Positions 1-8,449 are shown, numbered from the stretch's first letter. The stretch: 64,000 bases of DNA from an uncultured Dysgonomonas sp. (GCA_937995835.1 CALKIV010000025.1:1-64000), one strand, 5' to 3'. Notes: generated by a model from the letters alone, not told the origin. Program-made: numbers and translations.

Positions 1-60
1 GTTGGTTAGAGCATCTGACTGTTAATCAGAGGGTCCTTGGTTCAAGTCCAAGAAGGAGAG
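1..60 (+). tRNA. tRNA-Asn (GTT), 5' end cut off by the window edge
   Basis: Only the 3' part of the tRNA is present. The anticodon arm is complete: stem TCTGA (14-18), loop CTGTTAA with anticodon GTT at 21-23, stem TCAGA (26-30). The T arm is CTTGG, loop TTCAAGT, CCAAG (36-52). The acceptor 3' strand is 53-59 and the discriminator G is at 60. CCA is not encoded. The 5' acceptor strand and part of the D arm lie outside the window. Anticodon GTT assigns it to asparagine. Confidence 0.93.
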
Positions 61-64
61 CAAG

Positions 65-97
65 AAGAGTATCTATTTATTTAGGTGCTCTTTTTTG
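65..97 (+). terminator. Intrinsic terminator of tRNA-Asn
   Basis: AAGAGTATC (65-73) pairs with GGTGCTCTT (84-92) over nine base pairs, including two G-T pairs, with a 10-nt loop and a T-run at 91-96. It follows the tRNA directly and so should end its transcript. Confidence 0.8.
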
Positions 98-160
98 TTT
101 TTATATCCTCTGGGATACTCCTTTTTTTATATCTTTAGGTTGTACACTAAACTAAATGCT

Positions 161-721
161 ATGACTAAAAATATTTTCTTACTTGTTATCTTCTTTTTGG
201 GGTTGTCTTTGTCGGCCTATCCTTGTAGGTGTAAAGAAATAACAGTTATAGATGCAGTGAAAACTTACGATATCGTTGCTAAGGGAAAAGTTCTTTCGGT
301 AGATAGGGTTTCTAATGAGGCTGAGTATACAGCGCTTGGATTGCAGGTGGATACAACGCGTTTGTCTGATATTCAGAAAAAATTAAAGATGTATGGGGTC
401 TTGGTTGTTGCTAAGCTAGAGATTGAAAAAGTGTATAAAGGAGAGCAACAGGCTGATGTGATTCTGATTCTTACGATGCCCAATGGTGCATCGTGTGGGT
501 ATCAAGGTTTTGAGCCCAACTATAATTACATTGTTTATGGTATGGAGGCGAGTGATCCTTTTGGCATGGGGGCATCAAGCTTTACGACGATGACGGGTAT
601 TCCTGAAATCGTTTCCTCTGTCAGTCCTTATTGTTGGACTAATAGTTGTTCGCGTACGCAGGTTTGGAATAGGGAAGAGGAGGAGCTAGTTCAGAAAGCA
701 GTGAGCGAGATAATGGAGTAA
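161..721 (+). CDS. Secreted TIMP/netrin-like (NTR fold) protein
   Basis: The protein has 186 residues. I place the start at the ATG at 161 because the signal peptide begins there (MTKNIFLLVIFFLGLSLSA); an in-frame ATG at 95 would start inside the preceding terminator. Cleavage after Ala-19 would leave YPCRC, so a Cys-x-Cys pair sits at the mature N terminus as in TIMP-like domains. Further fit comes from a VYKGE strand, a central SCGYQGF segment, a following YIVYG strand and a C-terminal CSRT motif. Known TIMPs inhibit metalloproteases and other NTR domains bind ligands; bacterial members have no settled role. It probably acts in the periplasm or outside the cell. It stands alone between the tRNA and the rimP promoter. 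Family assignment is from motif pattern only. Confidence 0.7.
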   Translation: MTKNIFLLVIFFLGLSLSAYPCRCKEITVIDAVKTYDIVAKGKVLSVDRVSNEAEYTALGLQVDTTRLSDIQKKLKMYGVLVVAKLEIEKVYKGEQQADVILILTMPNGASCGYQGFEPNYNYIVYGMEASDPFGMGASSFTTMTGIPEIVSSVSPYCWTNSCSRTQVWNREEEELVQKAVSEIME

Positions 722-768
722 AGCGTCAGATTTTATTTTGTTGAGAGATGCAACTAATTGATTGATTA

Positions 769-800
769 TTTGGAGCGATAAATAAAAAGTATTACTTTTG
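769..800 (+). promoter_or_regulatory. Promoter of rimP-nusA (Bacteroides type)
   Basis: TTTG at 769-772 and TACTTTTG at 793-800 are separated by 20 nt, matching the Bacteroides -33/-7 consensus TTTG and TAnnTTTG. Transcription should start around 805, upstream of the hairpin at 820-848. Confidence 0.8.
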
Positions 801-819
801 CACTTACAGTACAAGGGTG

Positions 820-848
820 GAGGAGGCAAAAACGCTTCCTCTTTTTTT
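820..848 (+). terminator. Terminator-like hairpin in the rimP leader (possible attenuator)
   Basis: GAGGAGGC (820-827) pairs with GCTTCCTC (834-841) over eight base pairs with one G-T pair and a 6-nt loop, followed by seven T (842-848). It lies downstream of the predicted start of transcription and 11 nt before the rimP ATG, so it would end transcripts before the operon unless read through. Whether it regulates is inference. Confidence 0.65.
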
Positions 849-859
849 ATCTTTTTTGA

Positions 860-1327
860 ATGATAAGTAAAGAATCAATACAAGAGATAGTGGAAAATGA
901 GATTCAAGATGAATCTATGTTTTTGGTCAATGTGGCTGTTCATCCGGGCAACAAGATCGTTGTAGAGCTCGATAGTGATCAGTCTATTGGCATCGATGAT
1001 TGTGTGGCTCTCAGTCGGAAAATAGAAGCATCTCTAGATCGGGATGCAGAAGATTTTGAGCTAGAAGTTGGTTCAGTAGGGTTGACAGCGCCTTTGGTGC
1101 TTCCTCGTCAATATAAGAAAAATGAGGGTAATGAGGTGGAAGTGTTGACCAAGGATGGTAAGAAGCTTCATGGTGTACTGAAATCGAGCGACGATTCAGG
1201 TTTTGTACTTTCCATAGAAAAGAAAGTGAAGCTTGAAGGAGCAAAGAAGAAAACAACAGTAGAGGAAGAGTTGAAATACCTCTACGATGAAATAAAATAT
1301 ACAAAATATTCAATTAGTTTTAAATAA
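860..1327 (+). CDS. rimP: Ribosome maturation factor RimP
   Basis: A 155-residue protein of usual length for RimP, which helps mature the 30S subunit. The N-terminal alpha/beta domain covers about residues 1-80, with the family motif ending in VGSVGLTAPL near 71-80. The C-terminal SH3-like domain begins near 90. It is followed by nusA after six bases, the conserved rimP-nusA order of most bacteria, so the two share a transcript. There is no Shine-Dalgarno; the region before the ATG is the T-rich end of the leader hairpin. The ATG at 860 begins the conserved sequence. Confidence 0.96.
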   Translation: MISKESIQEIVENEIQDESMFLVNVAVHPGNKIVVELDSDQSIGIDDCVALSRKIEASLDRDAEDFELEVGSVGLTAPLVLPRQYKKNEGNEVEVLTKDGKKLHGVLKSSDDSGFVLSIEKKVKLEGAKKKTTVEEELKYLYDEIKYTKYSISFK

Positions 1328-1333
1328 AAAGTC

Positions 1334-2590
1334 ATGGCTAAAAAAGAGGTTATAAGCCTAATTGATACGTTCTCGGAGTTTAAAGAGCTGAAAAGTATTG
1401 ACCGCTCTACGATGATCGAAGTGTTGGAAGAGTCATTCAGAAATGTGATCGCAAAGATGTTCGGTTCTAGTGATAATTTTGATGTTATCATCAATCCTGA
1501 TAAAGGAGACTTGGAGATCTGGAGAACTCGTGTCATTGTAAAGGATGATGAGTTTGAGGATGAAAATACTCAAATAACATTGGCTGAGGCTAAAAAGTTA
1601 GGTGATGACTTTGAGGTTGGTGATGATGTGGTAGATGAGGTGTATTTCGAAGACTTCGGAAGACGTGCCATCTTGAATCTGCGTCAGACATTGACTTCTA
1701 AGATTTTAGAACTACAAAAAGAAGCTCTATTCCAAAGATATACTGAAAGAGTAGGCGATATCGTTTCGGGTGAGGTTTATCAAATTTGGAAAAAAGAAAT
1801 CCTATTATTGGACGATGAGCAAGAAGAATTGCTGTTGCCAAAAACAGACCAGATTCCAAGAGACTTTTTCCGTAAAGGCGAACATGTGAGAGCTGTGGTG
1901 GAAAGAGTGGAAAATAAAAATAATAATCCGAAAATCATTTTATCAAGAACGTCTCCTCTATTCTTAGAAAGACTACTTGAAATAGAAGTGCCGGAAATAA
2001 ATGATGGACTAATCACCGTGAAGAAGATCGTTCGTATCCCTGGTGAAAGAGCTAAGGTGGCTGTAGAGTCGTATGACGAGCGCATCGACCCGGTTGGGGC
2101 TTGTGTGGGGATGAAAGGGTCACGTATTCATGGAATCGTTCGTGAGTTGAAAAACGAAAATATTGATATTATCAATTACACCAATAATATAAATCTGTAT
2201 ATCCAACGTGCGTTGAGTCCAGCTAAAATTATTTCAGTGAAGCTTGATGAGGTGGAAAAAAGAGCAGAAGTGTTGTTGCGTCCAGAGGAAGTTTCTTTGG
2301 CAATTGGTAAAGGAGGGTATAACATTAAGCTAGCCAGTATGTTGACTGGATATACTATCGATGTTTACCGTGATGTGGACGACTTTGATGAAGAAGATAT
2401 TTACCTAGATGAGTTCCGTGACGAAATCGACGATTGGGTTATTGACCAATTGAAGAGCTTAGGCTGTGTTACAGCTAAGAATGTGTTAGCAATGGACAGA
2501 GACAAGTTGATCCAAGAAGCCGATTTGGAAGAAACAACGGCTGACGAAATTTTAGCGATATTGCGTGCAGAGTTTACCGACGAAGAATAA
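1334..2590 (+). CDS. nusA: Transcription termination/antitermination factor NusA
   Basis: NusA (418 residues) binds RNA polymerase and nascent RNA and controls pausing, termination and antitermination. Domains in order: polymerase-binding N-terminal domain (about 1-125), S1 (about 130-200), KH1 (about 230-290) with the family motif GACVGMKGSRI near residue 255, and KH2 (about 300-345). A helical, HhH-like C-terminal segment near 365-415 resembles a single acidic-repeat unit; the paired repeats of E. coli NusA are not present. The length is normal for the phylum. In other bacteria NusA acts on its own operon, which makes the hairpin in the rimP leader a natural target; that link is inference. 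Confidence 0.97.
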   Translation: MAKKEVISLIDTFSEFKELKSIDRSTMIEVLEESFRNVIAKMFGSSDNFDVIINPDKGDLEIWRTRVIVKDDEFEDENTQITLAEAKKLGDDFEVGDDVVDEVYFEDFGRRAILNLRQTLTSKILELQKEALFQRYTERVGDIVSGEVYQIWKKEILLLDDEQEELLLPKTDQIPRDFFRKGEHVRAVVERVENKNNNPKIILSRTSPLFLERLLEIEVPEINDGLITVKKIVRIPGERAKVAVESYDERIDPVGACVGMKGSRIHGIVRELKNENIDIINYTNNINLYIQRALSPAKIISVKLDEVEKRAEVLLRPEEVSLAIGKGGYNIKLASMLTGYTIDVYRDVDDFDEEDIYLDEFRDEIDDWVIDQLKSLGCVTAKNVLAMDRDKLIQEADLEETTADEILAILRAEFTDEE

Positions 2591-2594
2591 TGCA

Positions 2595-2626
2595 TTTGGT
2601 AGTTAAGCTATTTCTTAATACTTTTG
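2595..2626 (+). promoter_or_regulatory. Internal promoter for infB
   Basis: TTTG at 2595-2598 and TACTTTTG at 2619-2626 are 20 nt apart, a full match to the Bacteroides consensus, starting just after the nusA stop. infB can therefore be transcribed independently of rimP-nusA, with a leader of about 90 nt. Confidence 0.75.
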
Positions 2627-2635
2627 TGTGTTGGC

Positions 2636-2691
2636 ACCGGTTAGGGTAAGAAATATTAGCAATAATTAAGGAATGTTAGATCAACCGGTTG
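2636..2691 (+). promoter_or_regulatory. Inverted repeat in the infB leader
   Basis: ACCGGTT (2636-2642) can pair with AACCGGT (2683-2689) around a 40-nt loop, and CAACCGGTTG (2682-2691) is a perfect 10-bp palindrome. Both lie inside the predicted infB leader. A regulatory role is not shown by the sequence. Confidence 0.35.
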
Positions 2692-2720
2692 CTGTCATTT
2701 TTTAGATTTAAAAAGAATAT

Positions 2721-5537
2721 ATGTCTGTAAGATTAATACAAGTATCCAAAGATTTGAATGTGGGGATCAGCAGTTTAGTTGAATTCTTGCAAAAAGAAGG
2801 ATTTGATATAAAATCAAACCCCAATACTAAAATTGACAGCAATCAGCACGAAAAGTTAGTGAAAGAATTTGGTAAAGCATCAGATTTGGAAGCTTTCAAA
2901 AATAGCCAAAAAGCCAAAGTAGAGGTGAAAACAGAAAAGGAAGTTGAAAAACCCAAAGCTGTTGAGCCAAAAGAAGAGCCAAAAGTTCTGAAAACAGAGA
3001 TTCCTGAATCTAAAAAACCTCAAATACAGGTTGTGGATAAAATAGATTTAGATGCTCTAAATAAACCAAAGAAGGAGATCAAGAAGAAAGAAGAAGCTCC
3101 TGTGGTGGTTAAAGAAATTAAAAAAGAGGAAAAAATAGAAGCACCAAAAGTGGTAGAGAAAGTGAAGAAGGTGGAGCCCGTTGTGGAAGTGAAACCTGCA
3201 AAAGAACCTGAGCCCAAGCCTGCTGAGCCTGAGGTGTCAAGTGCTCCTGAGGGAGATGATGGGGTGTTTAGATACCGAAATGCTACGATAGAATCTAATA
3301 TCGTGGTGAAAGGAACTATCGACTTAAGTGCTATCAACGATAAAACGCGTCCGGTAAGAAAAACTAAAGCCGAAAGGAAGAAGGAAAGAGAAGATAAAGT
3401 GCAAGAGCAACGTAATGTCAAAGTGCTTAAAAAAGAAGACGAAGGACACCGCAAAGCTACTGCAGGAAGTGACGACAACGATCCGAAGAAGAAAAAAAGA
3501 AGTCGTATCAAAAAAGGTCGCGTAGACATCGAAAAAGGTGCTACACAAAGTGCTGATGGACAACAACGAAACACTGGAGCCGGTAATACAGGAGCGAATA
3601 GGAGAGGACGAAAAACCTTGAATAAACCAGCTGTTAGCGAAGAGGATGTTCAAAAGCAAATAAAAGAAACTCTTGCCCGTTTGACCGATAGAGGCTCAAG
3701 AGGAAGAGGTGCTAAGCATAGACGAGACAGAAGAGATGCTGAAGCAATCAAACAACAAGAAAGAATACAAGAGCAAGAAGAGCAAAGCAGAATATTGAAA
3801 CTGACAGAGTTTGTGACTGCTAACGAACTTGCTAATATGATGAATAAACCTGTGGTTGAGGTGATCAAAACCTTAATGAGCATAGGTATCATGGTGTCTA
3901 TCAATCAACGATTGGATGCCGAAACCATAAATATTGTAGCCGAAGAATTTGGCTTCAAAACTGAATACGTAAGTGCAGAAGTTGTAGAAGCTATTGCTGA
4001 GGAAGAAGATAAAGAAGAAGATCTATTGCCACGTCCACCGATTGTGACTGTGATGGGGCACGTAGATCACGGTAAGACTTCATTGCTCGACAATATTCGT
4101 CAAACCAATGTGATTGCCGGTGAGGCCGGAGGTATTACTCAGCACATTGGAGCATATAACGTGAAAATTAAATCGGGTAGAAGAATTACTTTCCTAGATA
4201 CTCCTGGTCACGAGGCCTTTACGGCGATGCGTGCTCGTGGAGCTCAAGTGACAGATATTGCGATTATTATAGTTGCAGCAGACGACAGTGTGATGCCTCA
4301 AACCAAAGAAGCCATCAATCACGCATCTGCAGCAGGAGTGCCTATCGTTTTTGCTATCAATAAGATAGACAAGCCAACGGCTAATCCTGATAAGATCAAA
4401 GAATCTTTGGCATCTATGAACTACTTGGTGGAAGAATGGGGTGGTAAATACCAGTCTCAAGATATTTCGGCCAAAGCCAACATCGGAGTGGATGAGCTAC
4501 TAGAAAAAGTATTACTCGAGGCAGACTTATTAGACCTTAAAGCTAACCCTAATAGAAGAGCAGTTGGCTCTATTATAGAATCGTCATTGGATAAGGGTAG
4601 AGGATATCTATCGACACTTCTAGTACAGAATGGTACATTGAGCGTCGGAGATGTTATTCTTGCAGGAACACACTTTGGACGTGTACGTGCAATGTTTAAC
4701 GAACGTAATCAGAATGTAGAATCTGCGGGTCCTTCAGCACCGGTACAAATCTTAGGATTGAATGGAGCACCACAAGCTGGAGACTTGTTACACGTTTTGG
4801 AAACTGAACAAGAGGCTCGTGAAATTGCTAACAAGCGTGAGCAATTGCAACGTGAGCAAGGACTACGTACTCAGAAAATATTAACACTAGACGATATAGG
4901 TCGTCGTATAGCGATAGGAAACTTCCAACAGTTGAACTTGATTGTCAAGGGAGACGTGGACGGTTCGGTAGAAGCTTTGTCAGACTCTTTGTTGCAACTA
5001 TCAACAGAAGAAATTCAGTTGAATGTGATTCACAAAGGTGTTGGACAGATCTCAGAATCGGATGTCACTTTGGCTGCTGCCTCTGATGCTATCATCGTAG
5101 GATTCCAAGTGAGACCATCTCAGCAAGCTCGCCGTATGGCAGAGACTGATGGAGTTGATATTAGATTATACTCTATTATTTACGATGCAATTGAAGAGAT
5201 TAGATCAGCCATGGAAGGTATGTTGTCTCCTGAGATAAGAGAGGAACAAACAGCTTATGTGGAAGTGAGAGAAGTCTTCAAGATCACGAAAGTCGGTACT
5301 GTTGCCGGTTGTATGGTGAGAGAAGGTAAGATCAAACGTTCTAACAAAATTAGATTGATCAGAGACGGTATTGTGATTTACTCCGGCGAACTAGGTTCGT
5401 TGAAGCGTTTCAAAGATGATGCCAAAGAAGTTGGAGCGGGTCTTGAATGTGGATTGAACATTACAAATTATAATGATATAAAAGTGGGTGACGTTATTGA
5501 AGCGTTTGAAGAGATAGAAATCAAAAAGACGTTATAA
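2721..5537 (+). CDS. infB: Translation initiation factor IF-2
   Basis: IF-2 (938 residues) is the GTPase that places initiator tRNA on the ribosome. An N-terminal IF2_N segment (about 1-50) is followed by a charged low-complexity stretch (about 75-350) rich in Lys, Glu and Pro, then a second IF2_N segment (about 358-415). The G domain has G1 GHVDHGKT near 446-453, G3 DTPGH near 493-497 and G4 NKID near 546. Beta-barrel and C-terminal domains complete the protein. The length agrees with Bacteroidales IF-2, which has a long variable N-terminal region. It follows nusA as in most bacteria but has its own promoter and leader. Confidence 0.97.
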   Translation: MSVRLIQVSKDLNVGISSLVEFLQKEGFDIKSNPNTKIDSNQHEKLVKEFGKASDLEAFKNSQKAKVEVKTEKEVEKPKAVEPKEEPKVLKTEIPESKKPQIQVVDKIDLDALNKPKKEIKKKEEAPVVVKEIKKEEKIEAPKVVEKVKKVEPVVEVKPAKEPEPKPAEPEVSSAPEGDDGVFRYRNATIESNIVVKGTIDLSAINDKTRPVRKTKAERKKEREDKVQEQRNVKVLKKEDEGHRKATAGSDDNDPKKKKRSRIKKGRVDIEKGATQSADGQQRNTGAGNTGANRRGRKTLNKPAVSEEDVQKQIKETLARLTDRGSRGRGAKHRRDRRDAEAIKQQERIQEQEEQSRILKLTEFVTANELANMMNKPVVEVIKTLMSIGIMVSINQRLDAETINIVAEEFGFKTEYVSAEVVEAIAEEEDKEEDLLPRPPIVTVMGHVDHGKTSLLDNIRQTNVIAGEAGGITQHIGAYNVKIKSGRRITFLDTPGHEAFTAMRARGAQVTDIAIIIVAADDSVMPQTKEAINHASAAGVPIVFAINKIDKPTANPDKIKESLASMNYLVEEWGGKYQSQDISAKANIGVDELLEKVLLEADLLDLKANPNRRAVGSIIESSLDKGRGYLSTLLVQNGTLSVGDVILAGTHFGRVRAMFNERNQNVESAGPSAPVQILGLNGAPQAGDLLHVLETEQEAREIANKREQLQREQGLRTQKILTLDDIGRRIAIGNFQQLNLIVKGDVDGSVEALSDSLLQLSTEEIQLNVIHKGVGQISESDVTLAAASDAIIVGFQVRPSQQARRMAETDGVDIRLYSIIYDAIEEIRSAMEGMLSPEIREEQTAYVEVREVFKITKVGTVAGCMVREGKIKRSNKIRLIRDGIVIYSGELGSLKRFKDDAKEVGAGLECGLNITNYNDIKVGDVIEAFEEIEIKKTL

Positions 5538-5611
5538 AAGCACCTATTTAAAAGAGATAACCTGAATTAACCAATTGATAGTTGTTGACAACAATAAATT
5601 TACCTTGAGTA

Positions 5612-5640
5612 GTTGGTAGTAGGAAGAAGCTACTACCAAC
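5612..5640 (+). terminator. Strong hairpin after infB, without a T-run
   Basis: GTTGGTAGTAG (5612-5622) pairs perfectly with CTACTACCAAC (5630-5640) over 11 bp with a 7-nt loop. No T-run follows, so it may protect the infB mRNA 3' end or act as a weak terminator rather than a classical intrinsic one. Confidence 0.5.
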
Positions 5641-5725
5641 GAACACACAACTGTCAATGGTATAATGGGTTTAGTGTTTTAACAAAAAGCACTGTCCGAA
5701 TATCATAATTATAAAAGTCATCGTC

Positions 5726-6238
5726 ATGGTAACAAGAAAATTTCAAATCTTAGTTTTTTTCTTATTGTTTTTTGTAGCAAGTGGCACATTCGCTCAATCT
5801 ATAGCTTTTGTGAACTCAGATGATCTATTGCAAAATTTACCTGCTGTAGACAAAGCAAAAAAAGAAGTCAAAGAGCTTAATAAGAAGTACAAAGACGAAT
5901 TGCAGTTGATGCAGAATGACTACAATAAAAAATATTCCGATTTTATTTCTTATCAAACATCTATGGCTGAGAACATACGCTTGAGACGTATGCAAGAGCT
6001 TTATGAGCTAGAAAAGCAAATCCAAAACTTCATGGAGGTAGCTCAGAAAGATGTGTTAGATAGAGAAAATGAATTGATAAAACCCCTAAGAGCAAAAATA
6101 AAAGAGGCAATATATCAAGTAGGAGTTGAAGGAAACTTTACTTGTGTATATGACTTGTCCAATCCTGCAATTTTGTTCGTAACCCCTGATGCTATAGATA
6201 TTACTGCCTTGGTTAAAGCTAAGATGGGGGTAAAATAA
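5726..6238 (+). CDS. OmpH/Skp-family periplasmic chaperone
   Basis: The 170-residue protein has a signal peptide ending near residue 23 (GTFAQ before SIAFVNSDDLL). A long, charged, coiled-coil alpha region spans about residues 40-130, the layout of Skp/OmpH, which holds unfolded outer-membrane proteins in the periplasm. In many Bacteroidales the order is bamA, one or two ompH copies, murI. Here one ompH remains beside murI with infB upstream and no bamA in between. It probably shares a transcript with murI, 22 bp downstream. Family certain; exact client set unknown. Confidence 0.9.
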   Translation: MVTRKFQILVFFLLFFVASGTFAQSIAFVNSDDLLQNLPAVDKAKKEVKELNKKYKDELQLMQNDYNKKYSDFISYQTSMAENIRLRRMQELYELEKQIQNFMEVAQKDVLDRENELIKPLRAKIKEAIYQVGVEGNFTCVYDLSNPAILFVTPDAIDITALVKAKMGVK

Positions 6239-6260
6239 TTCATATCTGAAGAATAAGAAG

Positions 6261-7088
6261 ATGCTGAAGCCTGGTCCAATAGGAGTATTTGATTCAGGAT
6301 ATGGAGGTTTGACTATCTTATCCGAATTTCAAAAAATATTACCACAATACGATTATTGTTATCTGGGTGATAACTCTCGTGCTCCCTATGGTTCGCGCTC
6401 ATTTGATGTTATTTATGAGTTTACCAAACAGGCTGTTGAAACACTCTTCGATAAAGGATGCAATCTGATTATTTTAGCTTGCAATACGGCATCTGCCAAA
6501 GCGCTTCGTTCTATCCAACAAAATGATCTGCCTACAATTGACCCCAACAAACGTGTGTTAGGAGTCATCAGACCTACAGCAGAGATTGTTGGTGAATTAA
6601 GTCAAAGTAGACATGTTGGCATCTTTGGAACGATAGGCACTATTCAGTCTCTTTCTTACGAAATGGAGATCGGAAAGTTATTTCCTGACATTAAGGTCGT
6701 TGGTGAGGCTTGTCCGATGTGGGTGCCTTTGGTGGAGTGTCATGAATATGATAAAGCCGGAGCTGACTACTTTGTGAAACAGCATATTGATCGACTGCTT
6801 TCACGAGATCCTGAGATCGACACCTTGATTCTTGGGTGTACGCATTATCCTCTATTGATTGAAAAAATACGAAAATATCTTCCTGAGCAAATTAAGATTA
6901 TCTCGCAGGGCGAGCATGTAGCTGCAAGCTTGAAAGACTATTTGCAACGTCATGCACTTTTGGAACAAGTATGCACAAAGGGAGGAACAACAACATATTA
7001 TACGACCGAATCTCCTCAGAAATTTTCGGATATGGCAGAAGTTTTTCTTAATAAAAATATATCTGTCAGTAGAATCACTTTAGAATAA
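6261..7088 (+). CDS. murI: Glutamate racemase
   Basis: MurI (275 residues) interconverts L- and D-glutamate, providing D-Glu for peptidoglycan. The family signature is complete: Asp-11 and Ser-12 in IGVFDSGYGGLT, the first catalytic Cys at about residue 74 in ACNTASA, and the second at about 193 in GCTHYPLL. Length is normal. It follows ompH and precedes dinB by 11 bp, so ompH-murI-dinB may be one transcript. Confidence 0.97.
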   Translation: MLKPGPIGVFDSGYGGLTILSEFQKILPQYDYCYLGDNSRAPYGSRSFDVIYEFTKQAVETLFDKGCNLIILACNTASAKALRSIQQNDLPTIDPNKRVLGVIRPTAEIVGELSQSRHVGIFGTIGTIQSLSYEMEIGKLFPDIKVVGEACPMWVPLVECHEYDKAGADYFVKQHIDRLLSRDPEIDTLILGCTHYPLLIEKIRKYLPEQIKIISQGEHVAASLKDYLQRHALLEQVCTKGGTTTYYTTESPQKFSDMAEVFLNKNISVSRITLE

Positions 7089-7099
7089 ATATCTAATCT

Positions 7100-8179
7100 A
7101 TGCGAAAGATTATTCACATAGATATGGATGCTTTTTTTGCTTCTATTGAACAACGAGACAATGAAGCATATCGAGGGAAACCTTTGGCTGTGGGCTATGC
7201 TGGTAATAGGGGGGTGGTAGCGGCAGCGAGCTATGAGGCACGTCGCTACGGTGTGTTTTCAGCTATGTCGTCTAAGGTGGCTTTGCGTAAATGTCCACAT
7301 CTGATTTTTGTGCCTTCGCGCTTTGATGTTTATGAGTCCGTTTCCAGAGAAATAATGGAGATCTTTTTGGAATATACTGATCTGGTTGAGCCTTTGTCGC
7401 TAGATGAAGCGTTCTTAGATGTGACAGTTAACTTCAAAAATATACGTTCGGCAACTCATATAGCGCAAGAAATCAAGCAACGCATCTTTGAAAAGACTCA
7501 TTTAACGGCTTCTGCTGGGGTGTCGAGCAATAAGTTTTTGGCCAAAATAGCCTCGGATGTAAACAAACCCAATGGCTTATTTGTTATTCCTCCGAAGGGG
7601 ATTGAAAAGTTTGTAGAACAGCTAGAGATCGAAAAGTTTTTTGGTGTTGGCAAGGTGACAGCTCGACGGATGCATCAACTGGGCATTAAAACGGGGTGGG
7701 ATCTCAAGCAGCATTCTGAACAAGAGTTGGCTACAATCTTCGGAAAAGCTGGCCTGCTCTATTATCAATATGCAAGAGGTATTGATCATAGACCTGTGGA
7801 ACCCGATAGAATTAGAAAATCAGTAAGTGCCGAAAATACTTTTCTGCATGATATAGATGAAGAAGACGCCTTGCTTACCGAGCTGGAAGAAATAACAAGA
7901 GAGGTGGTTTCGAGAATAAAGGAATCGGAGTTTGATGGGCGTACCATCACCTTGAAGTTGCGCTATGCTGACTTCACAACGCTTTCGAGAAGTAAAACTT
8001 TTGCCCATGCAGTCTATGACTTTGATACACTGTATAGTGTAGGCAAAGAGTTGCTGCAAACCATAGATCTCAGCCCTAAAGTGAGACTGTTGGGATTGGG
8101 CGTTAAAAATAATGAATCAACTATTTGGTGTGATGCCATACAGCTTAGTTTAGAGTTTAAGAAACATGATGATGAGTAA
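7100..8179 (+). CDS. dinB: DNA polymerase IV (Y family)
   Basis: Pol IV (359 residues) performs error-prone synthesis past DNA lesions. Metal-binding acidic residues are visible: Asp-8 in IHIDMDAFFASIE, and Asp-102/Glu-103 in SLDEAFLD. The palm/fingers/thumb region extends to about 230, with an HhH-type thumb segment FGVGKVTARRMHQLG near 180. The little-finger domain fills the rest. No beta-clamp motif is obvious at the very C terminus. It starts 11 bp after murI; no LexA-like operator is evident nearby. Confidence 0.96.
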   Translation: MRKIIHIDMDAFFASIEQRDNEAYRGKPLAVGYAGNRGVVAAASYEARRYGVFSAMSSKVALRKCPHLIFVPSRFDVYESVSREIMEIFLEYTDLVEPLSLDEAFLDVTVNFKNIRSATHIAQEIKQRIFEKTHLTASAGVSSNKFLAKIASDVNKPNGLFVIPPKGIEKFVEQLEIEKFFGVGKVTARRMHQLGIKTGWDLKQHSEQELATIFGKAGLLYYQYARGIDHRPVEPDRIRKSVSAENTFLHDIDEEDALLTELEEITREVVSRIKESEFDGRTITLKLRYADFTTLSRSKTFAHAVYDFDTLYSVGKELLQTIDLSPKVRLLGLGVKNNESTIWCDAIQLSLEFKKHDDE

Positions 8180-8193
8180 AGTGGTGGAAAATC

Positions 8194-8224
8194 TTTCAGA
8201 TATTGGTTTAAGTCTTTAAATTTG
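8194..8224 (+). promoter_or_regulatory. Possible promoter for the RHH-like gene and tadA
   Basis: TAAATTTG at 8217-8224 matches the -7 element; TTTC at 8194-8197 is a near match to -33 at 19-nt spacing. The predicted start of transcription falls only a few bases before the ATG at 8234, giving an almost leaderless mRNA. Confidence 0.4.
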
Positions 8225-8233
8225 TAATCTGAA

Positions 8234-8449
8234 ATGGCCAAGCAAAAAAAAGTAATAAGGGTAAAGCGATCTAAGCGCGTGCAGTTCTCGTTGAATGACA
8301 AGGAACACGATCTGATATGTTCTTATGCCAAAAAATATAAAATAGAAAATCGTTCGCGATGGATTAGGGAAACCATTATGGCTCATATCTTGAAAAGCCT
8401 AGATCAGGATTATCCTACTTTGTTTGCCGAAAATGAAATGAGAAGATGA
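8234..8449 (+). CDS. Small basic ribbon-helix-helix-like protein
   Basis: This 71-residue protein is strongly basic at the N terminus (MAKQKKVIRVKRSKR). A short strand (VQFSLNDKEH) and two helices follow, with the turn around YKIENRSRWIRETIMAHIL, the arrangement of CopG/MetJ-type ribbon-helix-helix DNA-binding proteins. I do not recognise a named family. Its end overlaps the tadA start by four bases (ATGA), so the two are co-translated. It could be a small regulator or a nucleic-acid-binding partner; nothing in the sequence decides. Confidence 0.65.
   Translation: MAKQKKVIRVKRSKRVQFSLNDKEHDLICSYAKKYKIENRSRWIRETIMAHILKSLDQDYPTLFAENEMRR

Noticed and set aside
1011..1313. Minus-strand open frame opposite rimP
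   Set aside because: It lies fully inside rimP, has no family features and no promoter; it is a shadow of the real gene.
3020..3904. Long minus-strand open frames opposite infB, rich in Ser, Phe and Thr
   Set aside because: They are antisense readings of the Lys/Glu-rich IF-2 N-terminal region; the composition explains the lack of stops.
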